A stretch of 64,000 bases of DNA, from the NCBI RefSeq assembly GCF_037023745.1, contig NZ_CP146101.1, forward strand, positions 7,041,001 to 7,105,000, in the 5' to 3' direction. A program made the translations under genes and the position numbers. Below are positions 16,545 to 25,705 of this stretch, one piece after another. Source of the DNA: Streptomyces sp. SCSIO 30461 (GTDB lineage Bacteria > Actinomycetota > Actinomycetes > Streptomycetales > Streptomycetaceae). Under the pieces are notes generated by a model. That model was given only the letters and a program-made list of their open reading frames with translations, made no database searches and had not been told where the DNA came from. Numbering within the stretch: position 1 is the stretch's first letter; the number at the start of each line of letters is the position of its first letter.

Positions 16545-17732
16545 CTACGACCCGGTCCCGAGGCCACTCAATACCGTACGGGCACGCTCCTGCGCCTCCG
16601 TGTCGGCGACGAGGTCCGGAGTGATCCCCTTGCCCTCGACCTCACGTCCGGCCGGGGTCCGGTAGTGGCCGACGGTGAGCTCGGCGACCGACCCGCCCGG
16701 CAGCTCCTCCGGCATCTGCACGGAGCCCTTGCCGAAGGAGCGGGAGCCCACGGTGACGGCGCGACCGCGGTCCTGGAGAGCCCCGGCGACCAGCTCGGCG
16801 GCGCTCATGGTGCCGCCGTCGACCAGGACCACGACGGGTCTGTCCGTATCGCCGCCGGAGCGGGCGTACAGAGCCTTCTGCTCCCCGTGCACGTCGTAGG
16901 TGGCGACCAGTCCGCCGTCCAGGAAGGCGGAGGCGGCCGTGACGGCCTCGGAGACCAGGCCGCCGCCGTTGCCTCGCAGGTCGAGCAGCACGCCCGCGTC
17001 CGCCGGGGCGTTCCGTACGGCTTCCCGTACCCGCTCGCCCGAGCCCTTGGTGAAGGCTGCCACCCTGATCATCACCGCGTTGTCGTCCAACGTCCGGACC
17101 GTGACCGCCTCGGTGGCCAGCCGGGCCCTGCGCAGGGTCCGTGTCCAGGCGCGCTCACCCCGCTGGAGACCAAGCGCCACGGCCGAGCCCGCCTCGGCGC
17201 CCTTGCCGTCGCCGCGCAGCAGGGCGACGACCTCGCTGACCGGGCGGCCGTCTATCGAGACCCCGTCGACGGAGCGCACCTGGTCCCCGGTCCGGATACC
17301 GGCGCGCTCGGCGGGACCGCCGCGCTGCACCCGGACGACCTCCACCCGTCCGTCCGACCCACGCCTGGCCCAGAGCCCGACACCGGTGTAGGCGCCGTCC
17401 AGTGCCTGTGCGAACTCCTCGTACTCCCCCTTGTCGTACACCGCGCCCCAGCGGTCCCCGCTGCGGCTGACGACCTCCTCGGCGGCTTCCGCCGCGGACT
17501 TGCCGTCCGCCATGGCCTCGGCGGCGGCACGGGCCACCTCGGCGCGGTCGGCCATGGGGACCGCGGCGGCACGCGCCGCGGGCACCGGGTCCGGCTCGGC
17601 CGGGCTCCGCGGCAGCAGACCGGTCGCCGAAGCGGTGACCAGCACGCCCGCGAACACCAAGGTCAGGGCCGCCCCTCGGCGAAATCCACGAGGGAACTCC
17701 CGGGGCATCAGGGGTGATTCAGGGCCCAACAT
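16545..17732 (-). CDS. S41 C-terminal processing protease with PDZ domain
   Basis: 395 aa from the ATG at 17732. An N-terminal signal/anchor (GAALTLVFAGVLVTASATGLL) precedes a helical region and a PDZ domain (about 130-215, VVRVQRGGPAERAGIRTGDQVRSVDGVSI). The S41 protease core has the catalytic Ser in GGTMSAAELVAGAL and the Lys in RSFGKGSVQ, the expected Ser-Lys dyad. It should act outside the membrane on exported proteins. It follows ftsEX on the same strand but a strong hairpin separates them; its stop is 19 nt from the smpB start, so it is probably co-transcribed with smpB. Confidence 0.9.
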   Translation of the reverse strand: MLGPESPLMPREFPRGFRRGAALTLVFAGVLVTASATGLLPRSPAEPDPVPAARAAAVPMADRAEVARAAAEAMADGKSAAEAAEEVVSRSGDRWGAVYDKGEYEEFAQALDGAYTGVGLWARRGSDGRVEVVRVQRGGPAERAGIRTGDQVRSVDGVSIDGRPVSEVVALLRGDGKGAEAGSAVALGLQRGERAWTRTLRRARLATEAVTVRTLDDNAVMIRVAAFTKGSGERVREAVRNAPADAGVLLDLRGNGGGLVSEAVTAASAFLDGGLVATYDVHGEQKALYARSGGDTDRPVVVLVDGGTMSAAELVAGALQDRGRAVTVGSRSFGKGSVQMPEELPGGSVAELTVGHYRTPAGREVEGKGITPDLVADTEAQERARTVLSGLGTGS

Positions 17733-17756
17733 GGCGCCCACTCTAAGACAAGCGGA

Positions 17757-17789
17757 GGGCGCCGTACGGCTGTTGACCGTACGGCGCCC
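17757..17789 (-). terminator. Terminator downstream of ftsX
   Basis: Perfect 13-bp stem GGGCGCCGTACGG (17757-17769) / CCGTACGGCGCCC (17777-17789) with a 7-nt loop, 11 nt after the ftsX stop. Confidence 0.8.
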
Positions 17790-17799
17790 GGGGCGCTTG

Positions 17800-18717
17800 T
17801 CACACCTTGAGGTACTTGCGCAAAGCGATGAAAGCGGCAAGAGCGGGCATCAGGAGACCGATAGCGAGCACAAAGGGCAACTTCGCGATCACTGCATCCC
17901 AGCCGATGAAGTTGACCAGCTGCATCTTCTCGGAGAGCGCGAGGCCGTGGTCGATCAGGAAGTACCGGCCCGTCAGCAGCAGCACACAGGCCACCACGCC
18001 GCCGAGCAGCCCCGCGAAGGCGGCCTCCATGATGAACGGCATCTGGATGTAGAAACTGGAGGCTCCGACGAGCCGCATGATCCCGGTCTCACGCCGACGG
18101 CTGAACGCCGACACCCGCACAGTGTTGACGATCAGCATCAGCGCGATGATCAGCATCAGGCCCATGACGAACAGTGCAGCGATGTTCATGCCGTTCATCA
18201 GGTCGAACAGGTTCTGCAGGATGTTGCGCTGGTCCTGTACGGACTGCACACCGTCCCGCCCCGCGAAGGCGGTGGCCACCACCTGGTACTTCTCCGGGTC
18301 CTTCAGCTTGACCCGGAACGACTCCTGCATCTGGTCCGGAGTGATCGTCGCGGCGATGGGGGTGTCGCTGTACTGCTCCCGGTAGTGCTTGTACGCCTCG
18401 TCGGCCGACTCCCGGTGCACGGTGTCGACGACGTCCATCTTCTCGAGATCGCTCTGGATCTGCTCCTTCTGCTCGGCGGTCACCGCTCCCTTGGAGCACT
18501 TCTCGTCGGTTTCCGCGTCGTTCTTGTTGCAGAGGAAGATGGAGACGTTGACCTTGTCGTACCAGAAGTCCTTCATGGTGCTGACCTGCTCGCGCATGAG
18601 CAGCGCACCGCCGAAGAGCGCGAGCGACAGGGCCACGGAGACGATCACCGCGAAGGTCATCGTCAGATTGCGGCGGAGACCGACGCCGATCTCCGACAGT
18701 ACGAACTGGGCACGCAT
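17800..18717 (-). CDS. ftsX: Cell division ABC transporter permease FtsX
   Basis: 305 aa. One N-terminal helix (TMTFAVIVSVALSLALFGGALLM), a large extracytoplasmic domain (about 45-165) containing a cysteine pair (FLCNKNDAETDEKC), then three helices at about 175-300, the standard FtsX topology. Partner of FtsE; in Gram-positives the pair activates peptidoglycan hydrolases through the extracellular loop. It starts 18 nt after the ftsE stop. Confidence 0.95.
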   Translation of the reverse strand: MRAQFVLSEIGVGLRRNLTMTFAVIVSVALSLALFGGALLMREQVSTMKDFWYDKVNVSIFLCNKNDAETDEKCSKGAVTAEQKEQIQSDLEKMDVVDTVHRESADEAYKHYREQYSDTPIAATITPDQMQESFRVKLKDPEKYQVVATAFAGRDGVQSVQDQRNILQNLFDLMNGMNIAALFVMGLMLIIALMLIVNTVRVSAFSRRRETGIMRLVGASSFYIQMPFIMEAAFAGLLGGVVACVLLLTGRYFLIDHGLALSEKMQLVNFIGWDAVIAKLPFVLAIGLLMPALAAFIALRKYLKV

Positions 18718-18735
18718 GGCGAGTCGTTCAGCCTT

Positions 18736-19425
18736 TCAGTGCTGGTAGCCGTAGACGCCGCGCGCCTGGTCACGTACGAGCCGGCCCTGTTCGAGCTCGA
18801 TGACGCGCTTGCGCATCTGGTCCACGATGTTCTGGTCGTGGGTCGCCATCACCACCGTGGTGCCGGTCCTGTTGATCCGGTCCAACAGCTTCATGATGCC
18901 GACGGAGGTCTGCGGGTCCAGGTTTCCGGTGGGCTCGTCCGCGATCAGCAGCATGGGACGGTTGACGAACGCACGGGCGATGGCGACGCGCTGCTGCTCA
19001 CCACCGGAGAGCTCACCGGGCATCCGGTCCTCCTTGCCACCCAGCCCGACGAGGTCGAGCACCTGGGGCACGGACTTGCGGATCTCACCGCGGGACTTGC
19101 CGATGACCTCCTGGGCGAAGGCCACGTTCTCCGCCACTGTCTTGTTGGGCAGCAGACGGAAGTCCTGGAAGACCGTGCCGAGCTGGCGGCGCATGTGCGG
19201 CACCTTCCAGTTCGACAGGCGTGCGAGGTCCTTGCCCAGGACGTGGACCTGACCGTGGCTGGCGCGCTCCTCGCGCAGGATCAGCCGCAGGAAGGTCGAC
19301 TTTCCGGAACCGGACGAGCCCACGAGGAAGACGAACTCGCCCTTCTCGATCTCCAAGGAGACATCGCGCAGGGCTGGGCGGTTCTGCTTGGGATAGCTCT
19401 TGGAGACGTTGTCGAATCGGATCAC
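18736..19425 (-). CDS. ftsE: Cell division ABC transporter ATPase FtsE
   Basis: 229 aa. Walker [11 protein letters not shown]-loop region, ABC signature [15 protein letters not shown], Walker [10 protein letters not shown] and the switch His in VMATHDQ are all present, so it should be an active ATPase. The start [30 protein letters not shown] is typical of FtsE. First gene of the ftsEX pair, divergent from the small zinc-ribbon gene with a 298-nt gap in which I see no gene. Confidence 0.96.
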   Translation of the reverse strand: MIRFDNVSKSYPKQNRPALRDVSLEIEKGEFVFLVGSSGSGKSTFLRLILREERASHGQVHVLGKDLARLSNWKVPHMRRQLGTVFQDFRLLPNKTVAENVAFAQEVIGKSRGEIRKSVPQVLDLVGLGGKEDRMPGELSGGEQQRVAIARAFVNRPMLLIADEPTGNLDPQTSVGIMKLLDRINRTGTTVVMATHDQNIVDQMRKRVIELEQGRLVRDQARGVYGYQH

Positions 19426-19723
19426 GAGTGCACCACGGTCAGCCGGGAGTAGGTGTCCGTGACCATACGCGAAGGAGGATGACCCGCGCAGTCACCGACC
19501 GGCGTTGCGGCGTTTGTACGGCTTTGACGGCGAGGTCCGGCGCGCTCCGTGACGGGGGCATCCGAGGGGGACGCGCCGAATCGCGTCTGAGCTGGCACAG
19601 TGGGAGGGGGAACGGACGCGTCCCCGTGCACGTTGAGCGGAGAAGAACACTGAGAAGCATCACCGGGTCACCCCGGGAGTACGACTCGGCCGACGGCTCC
19701 GCCATGCGGGAGGAGGAGAGCGC

Positions 19724-19921
19724 ATGACCTACGACCGACTGGTGTGCGCCAACTGCGCGGCACCCGTCAGTGAGGGCCGGTGCCCCGTCTGCCGCAGCAG
19801 CCGCGAGCGCCTGCAGCAGTCAGCCGGCCCGCTGGCGGGCCTGAGCCCGACCGCCCTGCTCGCGCTGCTGGCGATCCTGGTGGCCGCTGTCGCGCTGCTG
19901 GCGGCGCACCAGACCGTGTAG
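19724..19921 (+). CDS. Small zinc-ribbon membrane protein, function unknown
   Basis: 65 aa. CANCAAPVSEGRCPVC gives two CxxC knuckles (residues 8-23), followed by one transmembrane helix (LSPTALLALLAILVAAVALLAAH). A strong GGAGGAGAG ribosome site sits 4 nt before the ATG, and a terminator follows the stop. Length, motif and signals argue that it is a real gene. I do not recognise a function; the ribbon would be cytoplasmic if the helix is a simple C-terminal anchor. Confidence 0.75.
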   Translation: MTYDRLVCANCAAPVSEGRCPVCRSSRERLQQSAGPLAGLSPTALLALLAILVAAVALLAAHQTV

Positions 19922-20008
19922 GCCGCCCCCAGTCTTCCCTCAGCGCCGGCGAGCGGCCCGGGGGGATTGGACGCCTCCCAGGCGCCTCAGAGCACCACAG
20001 ACGCACCA

Positions 20009-20042
20009 GGGGGCCCGGACGCCATTTGACGTCCGGGCCCCC
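20009..20042. terminator. Bidirectional terminator
   Basis: Perfect 12-bp stem GGGGGCCCGGAC (20009-20020) / GTCCGGGCCCCC (20031-20042), between the converging small zinc-ribbon gene and the LAETG surface protein gene. Confidence 0.85.
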
Positions 20043-20092
20043 GTGCGCTCCATTACGAGCGGTTACACGCACTCACGGGCGGCTGCGGCCAC

Positions 20093-20995
20093 TCAGGCGG
20101 CCGTACGCCCGCCGCCGGCGAGACGCGGCAGTATCCGGAAGCCGATGCCGCCCGCGATCATGGTCGCGGCGCCGACCAGCAGGAACGTGATCTCCGTGGC
20201 ACCGGTCTCCGCGAGTTCCTCCTTGGCCTCACCCTGCTCGACCGGAGTGGAGCCGGCGTTGTTGGTGTCGGTGTTGTCCACGCACTCGGCGCCCTCGACG
20301 CTCACGGTGCAGTCGCCTGAGCCACCGCCAGTACCGTTGCCGCTACCGCCGGTGGCGGCGGAACCGCCGGACGTCGTGGCGGAACCACCGGACGTGGTAG
20401 CAGAGCCACCGTCCGTGGTCGTGCCACCGTCCGTGGTCGTGCCACCGTCCGTGGTGCCACCATCCGTGGTGCCACCATCCGTGGTCGTGCCACCGTCCGT
20501 GGTGCCACCATCCGTGGTGCCACCATCCGTGGTCGTGCCACCGTCCGTGGTGCCACCATCCGTGGTGCCACCATCCGTGGTCGTGCCACCGTCCGTGGTG
20601 CCACCGTCCGTGGTGCCACCGTCCGTGGTGCCACCGTCCGTGGTCGTGCCACCATCCGTGGTGCCACCATCCGTGGTCGTGCCACCGTCCGTGGTGCCAC
20701 CGTCCGTGGTGCCACCGTCCGTGGTGCCACCGGTCGGGTCGGTCGGGCAGGAGGCGTCACCGGGGATGCACGACTCCTCGCCGCCATCTCCATTGCCGTT
20801 GCCCTCGTTCTCACCACCGACGCCGAGGCCGACCTCGGCGCCCTCCCTGGAGACCCCGGCCTCGGCCTTGATCCCCACGACGTCCACACCGATACCCACG
20901 GCCTGAGCGGCACCAGCGGCGGTCAGGGACGCACCGGCGGCGATCACCGCGCCGGCGGCTATCCGTGCCACACGGACCCGCGTCTTCTTGGTCAT
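20093..20995 (-). CDS. Sortase-anchored (LAETG) surface protein with TDGG repeats
   Basis: 300 aa. A Sec signal peptide with cleavage likely after AQA (about residue 32) starts MTKKTRVRVARIAAG. The mature part has an acidic/Gly-rich lead, a Cys pair (CIPGDASC), about 20 TDGG units spaced by one to three Thr (GGTTDGGTT/GGTTTDGG), a shorter SATTSGG run, a second Cys pair (CTVSVEGAEC), then the sorting signal LAETG (261-265) with a hydrophobic stretch and basic tail. This is the class E LAxTG signal used in Streptomyces. No enzymatic domain is visible; it looks like a flexible wall-linked stalk. No sortase gene is in the window. Confidence 0.88.
   Translation of the reverse strand: MTKKTRVRVARIAAGAVIAAGASLTAAGAAQAVGIGVDVVGIKAEAGVSREGAEVGLGVGGENEGNGNGDGGEESCIPGDASCPTDPTGGTTDGGTTDGGTTDGGTTTDGGTTDGGTTTDGGTTDGGTTDGGTTDGGTTTDGGTTDGGTTDGGTTTDGGTTDGGTTDGGTTTDGGTTDGGTTDGGTTTDGGTTTDGGSATTSGGSATTSGGSAATGGSGNGTGGGSGDCTVSVEGAECVDNTDTNNAGSTPVEQGEAKEELAETGATEITFLLVGAATMIAGGIGFRILPRLAGGGRTAA
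20405..20734 (-). repeat. Tandem repeat array encoding TDGG units
   Basis: 15-bp and 18-bp units (CCACCGTCCGTGGTG and the same plus GTC, in plus-strand reading) alternate, with two sequence variants (CCGTCC and CCATCC). A 48-bp higher-order unit (18+15+15) occurs in three perfect consecutive copies at 20436-20483, 20484-20531 and 20532-20579. Unit lengths are multiples of three, so copy-number change keeps the reading frame. Confidence 0.92.
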
Positions 20996-21209
20996 ATGTG
21001 TGCTACCCCCAGTAGCTCTATGTCATTGATGCCGCTTCGAGGGGGTGGCGGGGCTGAGAGCACATCCGCCTTCCCCGCACACACGCCCTGGAAACACGCA
21101 TGCCGCGCGTCAGCCTTCCCAGTTTTCGCGGACGCGTCAAGGACGTTGCGCGTGCGATGCCCGGAATAAGGTGAGTTGACTGAGGCATTGGCTGCGACTG
21201 TGACATGAG

Positions 21210-21244
21210 AAGGTAACTGGCGCCGAGGAGGCGCCAGTTACCTT
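21210..21244. other. Strong hairpin upstream of the LAETG protein gene
   Basis: Perfect 15-bp stem AAGGTAACTGGCGCC (21210-21224) / GGCGCCAGTTACCTT (21230-21244) with a 5-nt loop. It lies beyond a dedicated prfB terminator, so it may be a back-up terminator or a regulatory leader element. Confidence 0.6.
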
Positions 21245-21380
21245 GTCGACAAAACGAGCGGTTGGCTTCACGCCGCTTGCGCCAGCGAACGACCACCGCC
21301 TTTGTCGCTCGACACCGGACGGTGTCGCCGCATCCACGAGGACCGAGGCTCGGCCCGGATCCGGCCACCGAACGCACCGA

Positions 21381-21413
21381 GCGGCGCCGGATCCGTGAAG
21401 GATCCGGCGCCGC
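21381..21413 (-). terminator. Terminator downstream of prfB
   Basis: Perfect 14-bp stem GCGGCGCCGGATCC (21381-21394) / GGATCCGGCGCCGC (21400-21413) with a 5-nt loop, about 40 nt after the prfB stop. Confidence 0.85.
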
Positions 21414-21452
21414 TCGTACGGCACGCGGACGCGGAAGACCGCGACGCTCCGT

Positions 21453-22559
21453 CTACTTCTCCTGCTGCTTGCGCCAGCGGATGCCTGCCTCGAGGAAGCC
21501 GTCGATCTCGCCGTCCAGCACCGACTGGGGGTTGCCGACCTCGTGCTCCGTACGCAGGTCCTTGACCATCTGGTACGGGTGCAGGACGTACGAACGCATC
21601 TGGTTGCCCCAGGAGTTGCCGCCGTCGCCCTTGAGCGCGTCCATCTTGGCCTGCTCCTCCTGGCGGCGGCGCTCAAGGAGCTTCGCCTGAAGGACGTTCA
21701 TCGCGCTCGCCTTGTTCTGGATCTGGGAACGCTCGTTCTGGCAGGAGACCACGATGCCGGTCGGGATGTGGGTGATACGCACTGCGGAGTCGGTGGTGTT
21801 GACACCCTGGCCGCCCGGGCCGGAAGCGCGGTAGACGTCCACACGCAGCTCGGACTCGTCGATCTCGACGTGGTCGGACTGCTCGACGACCGGAAGCACC
21901 TCGACGCCCGCGAAGGAGGTCTGACGGCGGCCCTGGTTGTCGAACGGCGAGATACGGACCAGACGGTGGGTGCCCTGCTCGACGGAGAGCGTGCCATAGG
22001 CATACGGCGCCTTCACCACGAAGGTGGTCGACTTGATACCGGCCTCTTCCGCGTACGAGGTCTCGTAGACCTCCGTGCCGTAACCGTGGCGCTCCGCCCA
22101 GCGCAGGTACATGCGCTGGAGCTGCTCGGCGAAATCGGCGGCGTCGACGCCGCCCGCCTCGGCGCGGATGTTGACGAGCGCCTCGCGCTCGTCGTACTCG
22201 CCGGAGAGGAGGGTGCGGACCTCCATCTCGTCCAGGGCCTTGCGGACGGCCTCCAGCTCGGACTCGGCCTCCGCGCGGGTGTCCGGGTCGTCCTCGGCCT
22301 CGGCGAGCTCGAAGAGCACTTCGAGATCGTCGATACGCCCGCGCAGTGCCTCGGCCTTGCGGACCTCGGCCTGGAGGTGCGAGAGCCTGCTGGTGATCTT
22401 CTGCGCCGCCTCGGGGTCGTCCCACAGGGACGGTGCCGCCGCCTGCTCCTCGAGCGCGGCGATGTCTGCCCTCATCCTGTCGAGGTCCAGGACGGCCTCG
22501 ATCGACCCCATGGTCGAGGAGAGGGACTTCAGCTCTTCGGATACATCGACGACTGCCAC
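21453..22559 (-). CDS. prfB: Peptide chain release factor 2
   Basis: 368 aa. The stop-codon recognition tripeptide SPF (in [14 protein letters not shown]) identifies RF2 (UGA/UAA), and [18 protein letters not shown] carries the catalytic GGQ. The reading frame is continuous from [21 protein letters not shown], so the programmed +1 frameshift that autoregulates prfB in many bacteria is absent here. It lies 81 nt downstream of the second kinase gene, same strand. Confidence 0.97.
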   Translation of the reverse strand: MAVVDVSEELKSLSSTMGSIEAVLDLDRMRADIAALEEQAAAPSLWDDPEAAQKITSRLSHLQAEVRKAEALRGRIDDLEVLFELAEAEDDPDTRAEAESELEAVRKALDEMEVRTLLSGEYDEREALVNIRAEAGGVDAADFAEQLQRMYLRWAERHGYGTEVYETSYAEEAGIKSTTFVVKAPYAYGTLSVEQGTHRLVRISPFDNQGRRQTSFAGVEVLPVVEQSDHVEIDESELRVDVYRASGPGGQGVNTTDSAVRITHIPTGIVVSCQNERSQIQNKASAMNVLQAKLLERRRQEEQAKMDALKGDGGNSWGNQMRSYVLHPYQMVKDLRTEHEVGNPQSVLDGEIDGFLEAGIRWRKQQEK

Positions 22560-22640
22560 GGCACCAGCGTAACGGCTGGCCGGACCGTACCGTCCCGCCC
22601 GTCCGGGACAAGAGGGGACAAAGGCGCGAGGAAGAGGACG

Positions 22641-23882
22641 CTAAGGCTGCGACGGGGCTGACTGCTTCGAGTCCTGGGGTGGTGCGCCCTCGTCGTCACC
22701 GCCCGCGGCGAGCCAGCTCCCGGCCCCGATGGCCGCCACCAGCACGATTCCCGCGACACCGAGGGTGATCCGGCGCCTGCGGACCGCATCCGCCTTGTGG
22801 CGGGCGGAGCCGGGACGGCGCTGGCCCGGGGAGCGCGGAGCACGGGCCGTGCCGCGGGCACCGCCCGCGAGCTCGTCCGGGCCCGGGACGCGCATGGAGG
22901 TGTGGGTGTCCCGGTTGGAGTCGGTGGTCGCGCGGGGAACCAGCGGGACAGCTGCCCTGCGGGGTGCGCTGGGAGCGGCGGGATAGGCCGAGTCCGCCTC
23001 GGCACCGGCGTCGCAGGAGGACTCGGCGTCCGGCTCGTCCACATCGAGCGGGGGCATGCCCCTCAGCGTCGGCTGGAGCTCACGCAGCCGCGCCGCGAGC
23101 TCGGACGCGCGCAGCCGGGACGCGGGCGCCTTGGCCAGGCACTGGACGATCAGCTGCCACAGCTCGTCGGGGATACCCGGCAGGGGCACCACGGTCTCGG
23201 TGACATGGCGTCGCAGTACGGCGCCGGGGTGGCCGCCACCGAACGGGGTGAAGCCCGCGAGCAACTCGTAGAGCACCGTCGCGAGGGCGTAGATGTCGAC
23301 GGCGGCACGGGGCGGCAGGCCCTCCACGATCTCCGGGGCCAGATAGTCGGGCGTCCCGATGATCCGAGTGGCACGGGTGCGGCGCGGGGTGTCGATCAGC
23401 TTGGCGACGCCGAAGTCGGTCAGCAGCGCGGGGTGGGATCCGCCTGGACCGAGCGGCCCCTCCATGTCGAGCAGGATGTTCTCCGGCTTGACGTCACGGT
23501 GGACCACACCGACCGCGTGGGCGGCGGCGAGGCCGTCGGCGACGTCGGCGGCGATGGCTACCGCGGCGGCGGGCGCCAGCCGACGCTCCCGATCGAGGCG
23601 GGTACGCAGATCCGTGCCTCGGACGAGATCCATCACCAGGGCGAGGTCATTGCCGTCCACCACGAGGTCGTGGACGGCGACGACCCGCGGATGGTCGAGC
23701 CCGAGCAGGGCCGTGCGCTCCCGGACGAACCGCCCGACGAGCTCCTCGTCGGAGGCCAGGTCCTCGCGCAGTAGCTTGATGGCGACGGGGCCTTCAGGCC
23801 CCTCGCCGAGCCACACCGTGCCGGCGCTGCCCCGCCCGAGGATCTGGTGGGCGGTGTACCGGCTGCCGATATTCCGTGCCAA
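22641..23882 (-). CDS. pkaB: Transmembrane Ser/Thr protein kinase, PkaB-like
   Basis: 413 aa from a TTG at 23882, chosen because GAGGGAG lies 5 nt upstream; the open frame extends to an ATG at 23915. The kinase domain (about 8-265) has GRGSAGTV, the VAIK lysine, HRDVKPENILL and DFGVAKL, so it should be active. An Ala/Pro/Arg-rich juxtamembrane segment is followed by one helix (ITLGVAGIVLVAAIGAGSWLAAG) and a short external tail of about 20 residues. No PASTA repeats. It forms a pair with the upstream kinase, as pkaA/pkaB in S. coelicolor. Confidence 0.88.
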   Translation of the reverse strand: MARNIGSRYTAHQILGRGSAGTVWLGEGPEGPVAIKLLREDLASDEELVGRFVRERTALLGLDHPRVVAVHDLVVDGNDLALVMDLVRGTDLRTRLDRERRLAPAAAVAIAADVADGLAAAHAVGVVHRDVKPENILLDMEGPLGPGGSHPALLTDFGVAKLIDTPRRTRATRIIGTPDYLAPEIVEGLPPRAAVDIYALATVLYELLAGFTPFGGGHPGAVLRRHVTETVVPLPGIPDELWQLIVQCLAKAPASRLRASELAARLRELQPTLRGMPPLDVDEPDAESSCDAGAEADSAYPAAPSAPRRAAVPLVPRATTDSNRDTHTSMRVPGPDELAGGARGTARAPRSPGQRRPGSARHKADAVRRRRITLGVAGIVLVAAIGAGSWLAAGGDDEGAPPQDSKQSAPSQP

Positions 23883-24037
23883 AACTGCTCCCTCAGCGGC
23901 TGGCGTTGCCCACAAACTACGCGGGTATCGGGGAGTTCAGTGCCCCGAATGGCGCCGCCCGTCACTTCTGTGGGGCTATTTCCCCCGTCCAAGCACCACA
24001 GAAAGTCGACATGGGGACACAGTCGCCGATGAGGGAG

Positions 24038-25705
24038 TCACTGACCGCTGGTACCCGTGCCTCCGCGTCCGGAGCCCGAGCCGACCAACTCGCTGATGAA
24101 GTCGGTCACCTGGCCGATCCCGTCGCCGATGGCGTTCCAGTAGCTCTCGCCCGTGCCGATCCACTCCTGGAGGGGCGTGAGTTCCCAGATCAGCCAGCCC
24201 GCGACGAACAGCAGCACCAGTGTGAACAGACAGCCCTTGAGGCAGCCGAGACCGGGAATCCGCATCGGATTGGCGCTGCGCTGGCGAGGCGGGCGCGGCT
24301 CACGCTGCGGGCGCTGGGCGGGCTGCTGAGGCGGCGGGGGCTGCGGCGGGGCGTACTGCTGCCGCTGCGGGGCGTAGTGCTGGGGCGCGGCAGGGGCGTA
24401 CTGCTGCGGAGGGGGCGCGTACTGCTGACCGCGCTGCGGCTGGGGTTGCGGCCGCCCCTGGGGGCGCTGTGCGGGCCGCTGCGGTGGCTGGGGCGGTGGC
24501 GCCTGGCGCTGCGGACGGCGACGCAGCGGGTCCTCGCTCGGGTCCAGATACTGGACCTGGGTCTGCTCGTTGCGGTTCCGAGCCGCCTGCAGCTGGGACT
24601 GCCAGGGGTGCGGGTCCTCAGGCCCGGAGCCCTGGGGCACGGGCGGCATGACCGCGGTCGGATCGGCGGCGCCACCCGGCGCGCCGGTGTGCGGGAGCAC
24701 GCTGGTGGCGGCTCCCGGGTCGTACTGCGCGGCGTTGGTCGGCAGCACCTGGGTGGGGTCGGCCGCACCCGGCGTCTGCGGGACGGCGGCGGGGTCGGGG
24801 TCGGGTGCGAGCAGCGCACCGACCCCCTCCGCGGCCTCGATCTGGGCGGGCGTGGAGTGCACGCCGATTCCGGCGGCGACGGTGCGAAGCCCGCGGGCGA
24901 GATTCTCCGCGCTGGGGCGCTCGCCCGGCTCCTTGCGCAGGCAGCGCTCTATGACCGTCCAGAGCGGCCCCGGGACGGTGGACGGGCGGCGCGGTTCCTC
25001 GCTCAGATGGCGGTGCAGCACCTCGAGCGCCGTGCCGCCGGCGAACGGCGGACGGCCGGTGACCAGCTCGTACAGCAGGATTCCGGCGCCGTAGATGTCG
25101 ACGGCCGAGGTCTGCGGACGACCCTCGGCGGATTCGGGGGCCACATAGGCGGGCGTGCCGACGAACTCGTGTGTACGGGTCAGGCCCGGGGAGTCCGCGA
25201 GGCGCGCGATACCGAAGTCGGTGAGCATCGGGTGCATCTCGCCCGCCCGCTCGGCGAGCAGGACGTTCGCGGGCTTGAGGTCGCGGTGCACCACGCCGTC
25301 GTCGTGGCTGGCGGCGAGCGCGTCCGCGATCTGCGCGGTGAGCAGGCAGGCCCCCACGGGCGTGAACGGGCCGTTGTCCCGGAGGTAGCGGTGCAGGTCG
25401 GGGCCATCGACCAGGTCCATCACCAGGGCGAGCAGATCGCCCTCGACCACCAGGTCGCGGGTCCGGACGATGTTCGGGTGGGTGAGCCTGAGCAGCACGG
25501 ACCGCTCGCGCAGGAAGCGCATCACCACGTCCGCGTCGTTCGCCAGCTCTTCCTTGAGGACCTTGATCGCCACGGTCTCGCCCGGCTGGCCTGCGACGGC
25601 GGCCTCGGCTCCCGCGGTCTCACGCTGGCGGGCTCGCCAGACGGTGCCCGTGGCACCGCGGCCGAGCGGTTCCTCGAGCAGGTACTTGCTGCCTACCGGC
25701 CGCAC
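24038..25705 (-). CDS. pkaA: Transmembrane Ser/Thr protein kinase, PkaA-like
   Basis: 555 aa. The kinase domain (about 5-275) has GRGATGTVW, VAIK, HRDLKPANVLL and DFGIARL. A linker of roughly 200 residues is extremely Pro/Gln-rich with QQYAP repeats, then one helix (CLKGCLFTLVLLFVAGWLIW) and a 50-residue external tail ending in Gly/Ser/Thr. Known: PkaA of S. coelicolor is an autophosphorylating membrane kinase. Divergent from the FHA/ATPase gene, with 488 nt between starts. Confidence 0.9.
   Translation of the reverse strand: MRPVGSKYLLEEPLGRGATGTVWRARQRETAGAEAAVAGQPGETVAIKVLKEELANDADVVMRFLRERSVLLRLTHPNIVRTRDLVVEGDLLALVMDLVDGPDLHRYLRDNGPFTPVGACLLTAQIADALAASHDDGVVHRDLKPANVLLAERAGEMHPMLTDFGIARLADSPGLTRTHEFVGTPAYVAPESAEGRPQTSAVDIYGAGILLYELVTGRPPFAGGTALEVLHRHLSEEPRRPSTVPGPLWTVIERCLRKEPGERPSAENLARGLRTVAAGIGVHSTPAQIEAAEGVGALLAPDPDPAAVPQTPGAADPTQVLPTNAAQYDPGAATSVLPHTGAPGGAADPTAVMPPVPQGSGPEDPHPWQSQLQAARNRNEQTQVQYLDPSEDPLRRRPQRQAPPPQPPQRPAQRPQGRPQPQPQRGQQYAPPPQQYAPAAPQHYAPQRQQYAPPQPPPPQQPAQRPQREPRPPRQRSANPMRIPGLGCLKGCLFTLVLLFVAGWLIWELTPLQEWIGTGESYWNAIGDGIGQVTDFISELVGSGSGRGGTGTSGQ

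Larger units (their letters stand above)
20996..21452. other. Intergenic region between prfB and the LAETG protein gene
   Basis: No credible gene. It contains the prfB terminator (21381-21413), a second very strong hairpin (21210-21244) and about 215 nt of probable promoter/leader before the surface protein gene. Confidence 0.6.

Noticed and set aside
20405..20734. CRISPR-like regularity of short repeats
   Set aside because: Units are directly adjacent without unique spacers and encode an in-frame protein repeat.
20043..20906. Plus-strand protein with PPSVV repeats
   Set aside because: The repeats are the reverse reading of the TDGG-encoding array; signal peptide and LAETG signal exist only on the minus strand.
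21453..22559. Programmed frameshift in prfB
   Set aside because: The frame is open through the N-terminal region and no early in-frame UGA exists.
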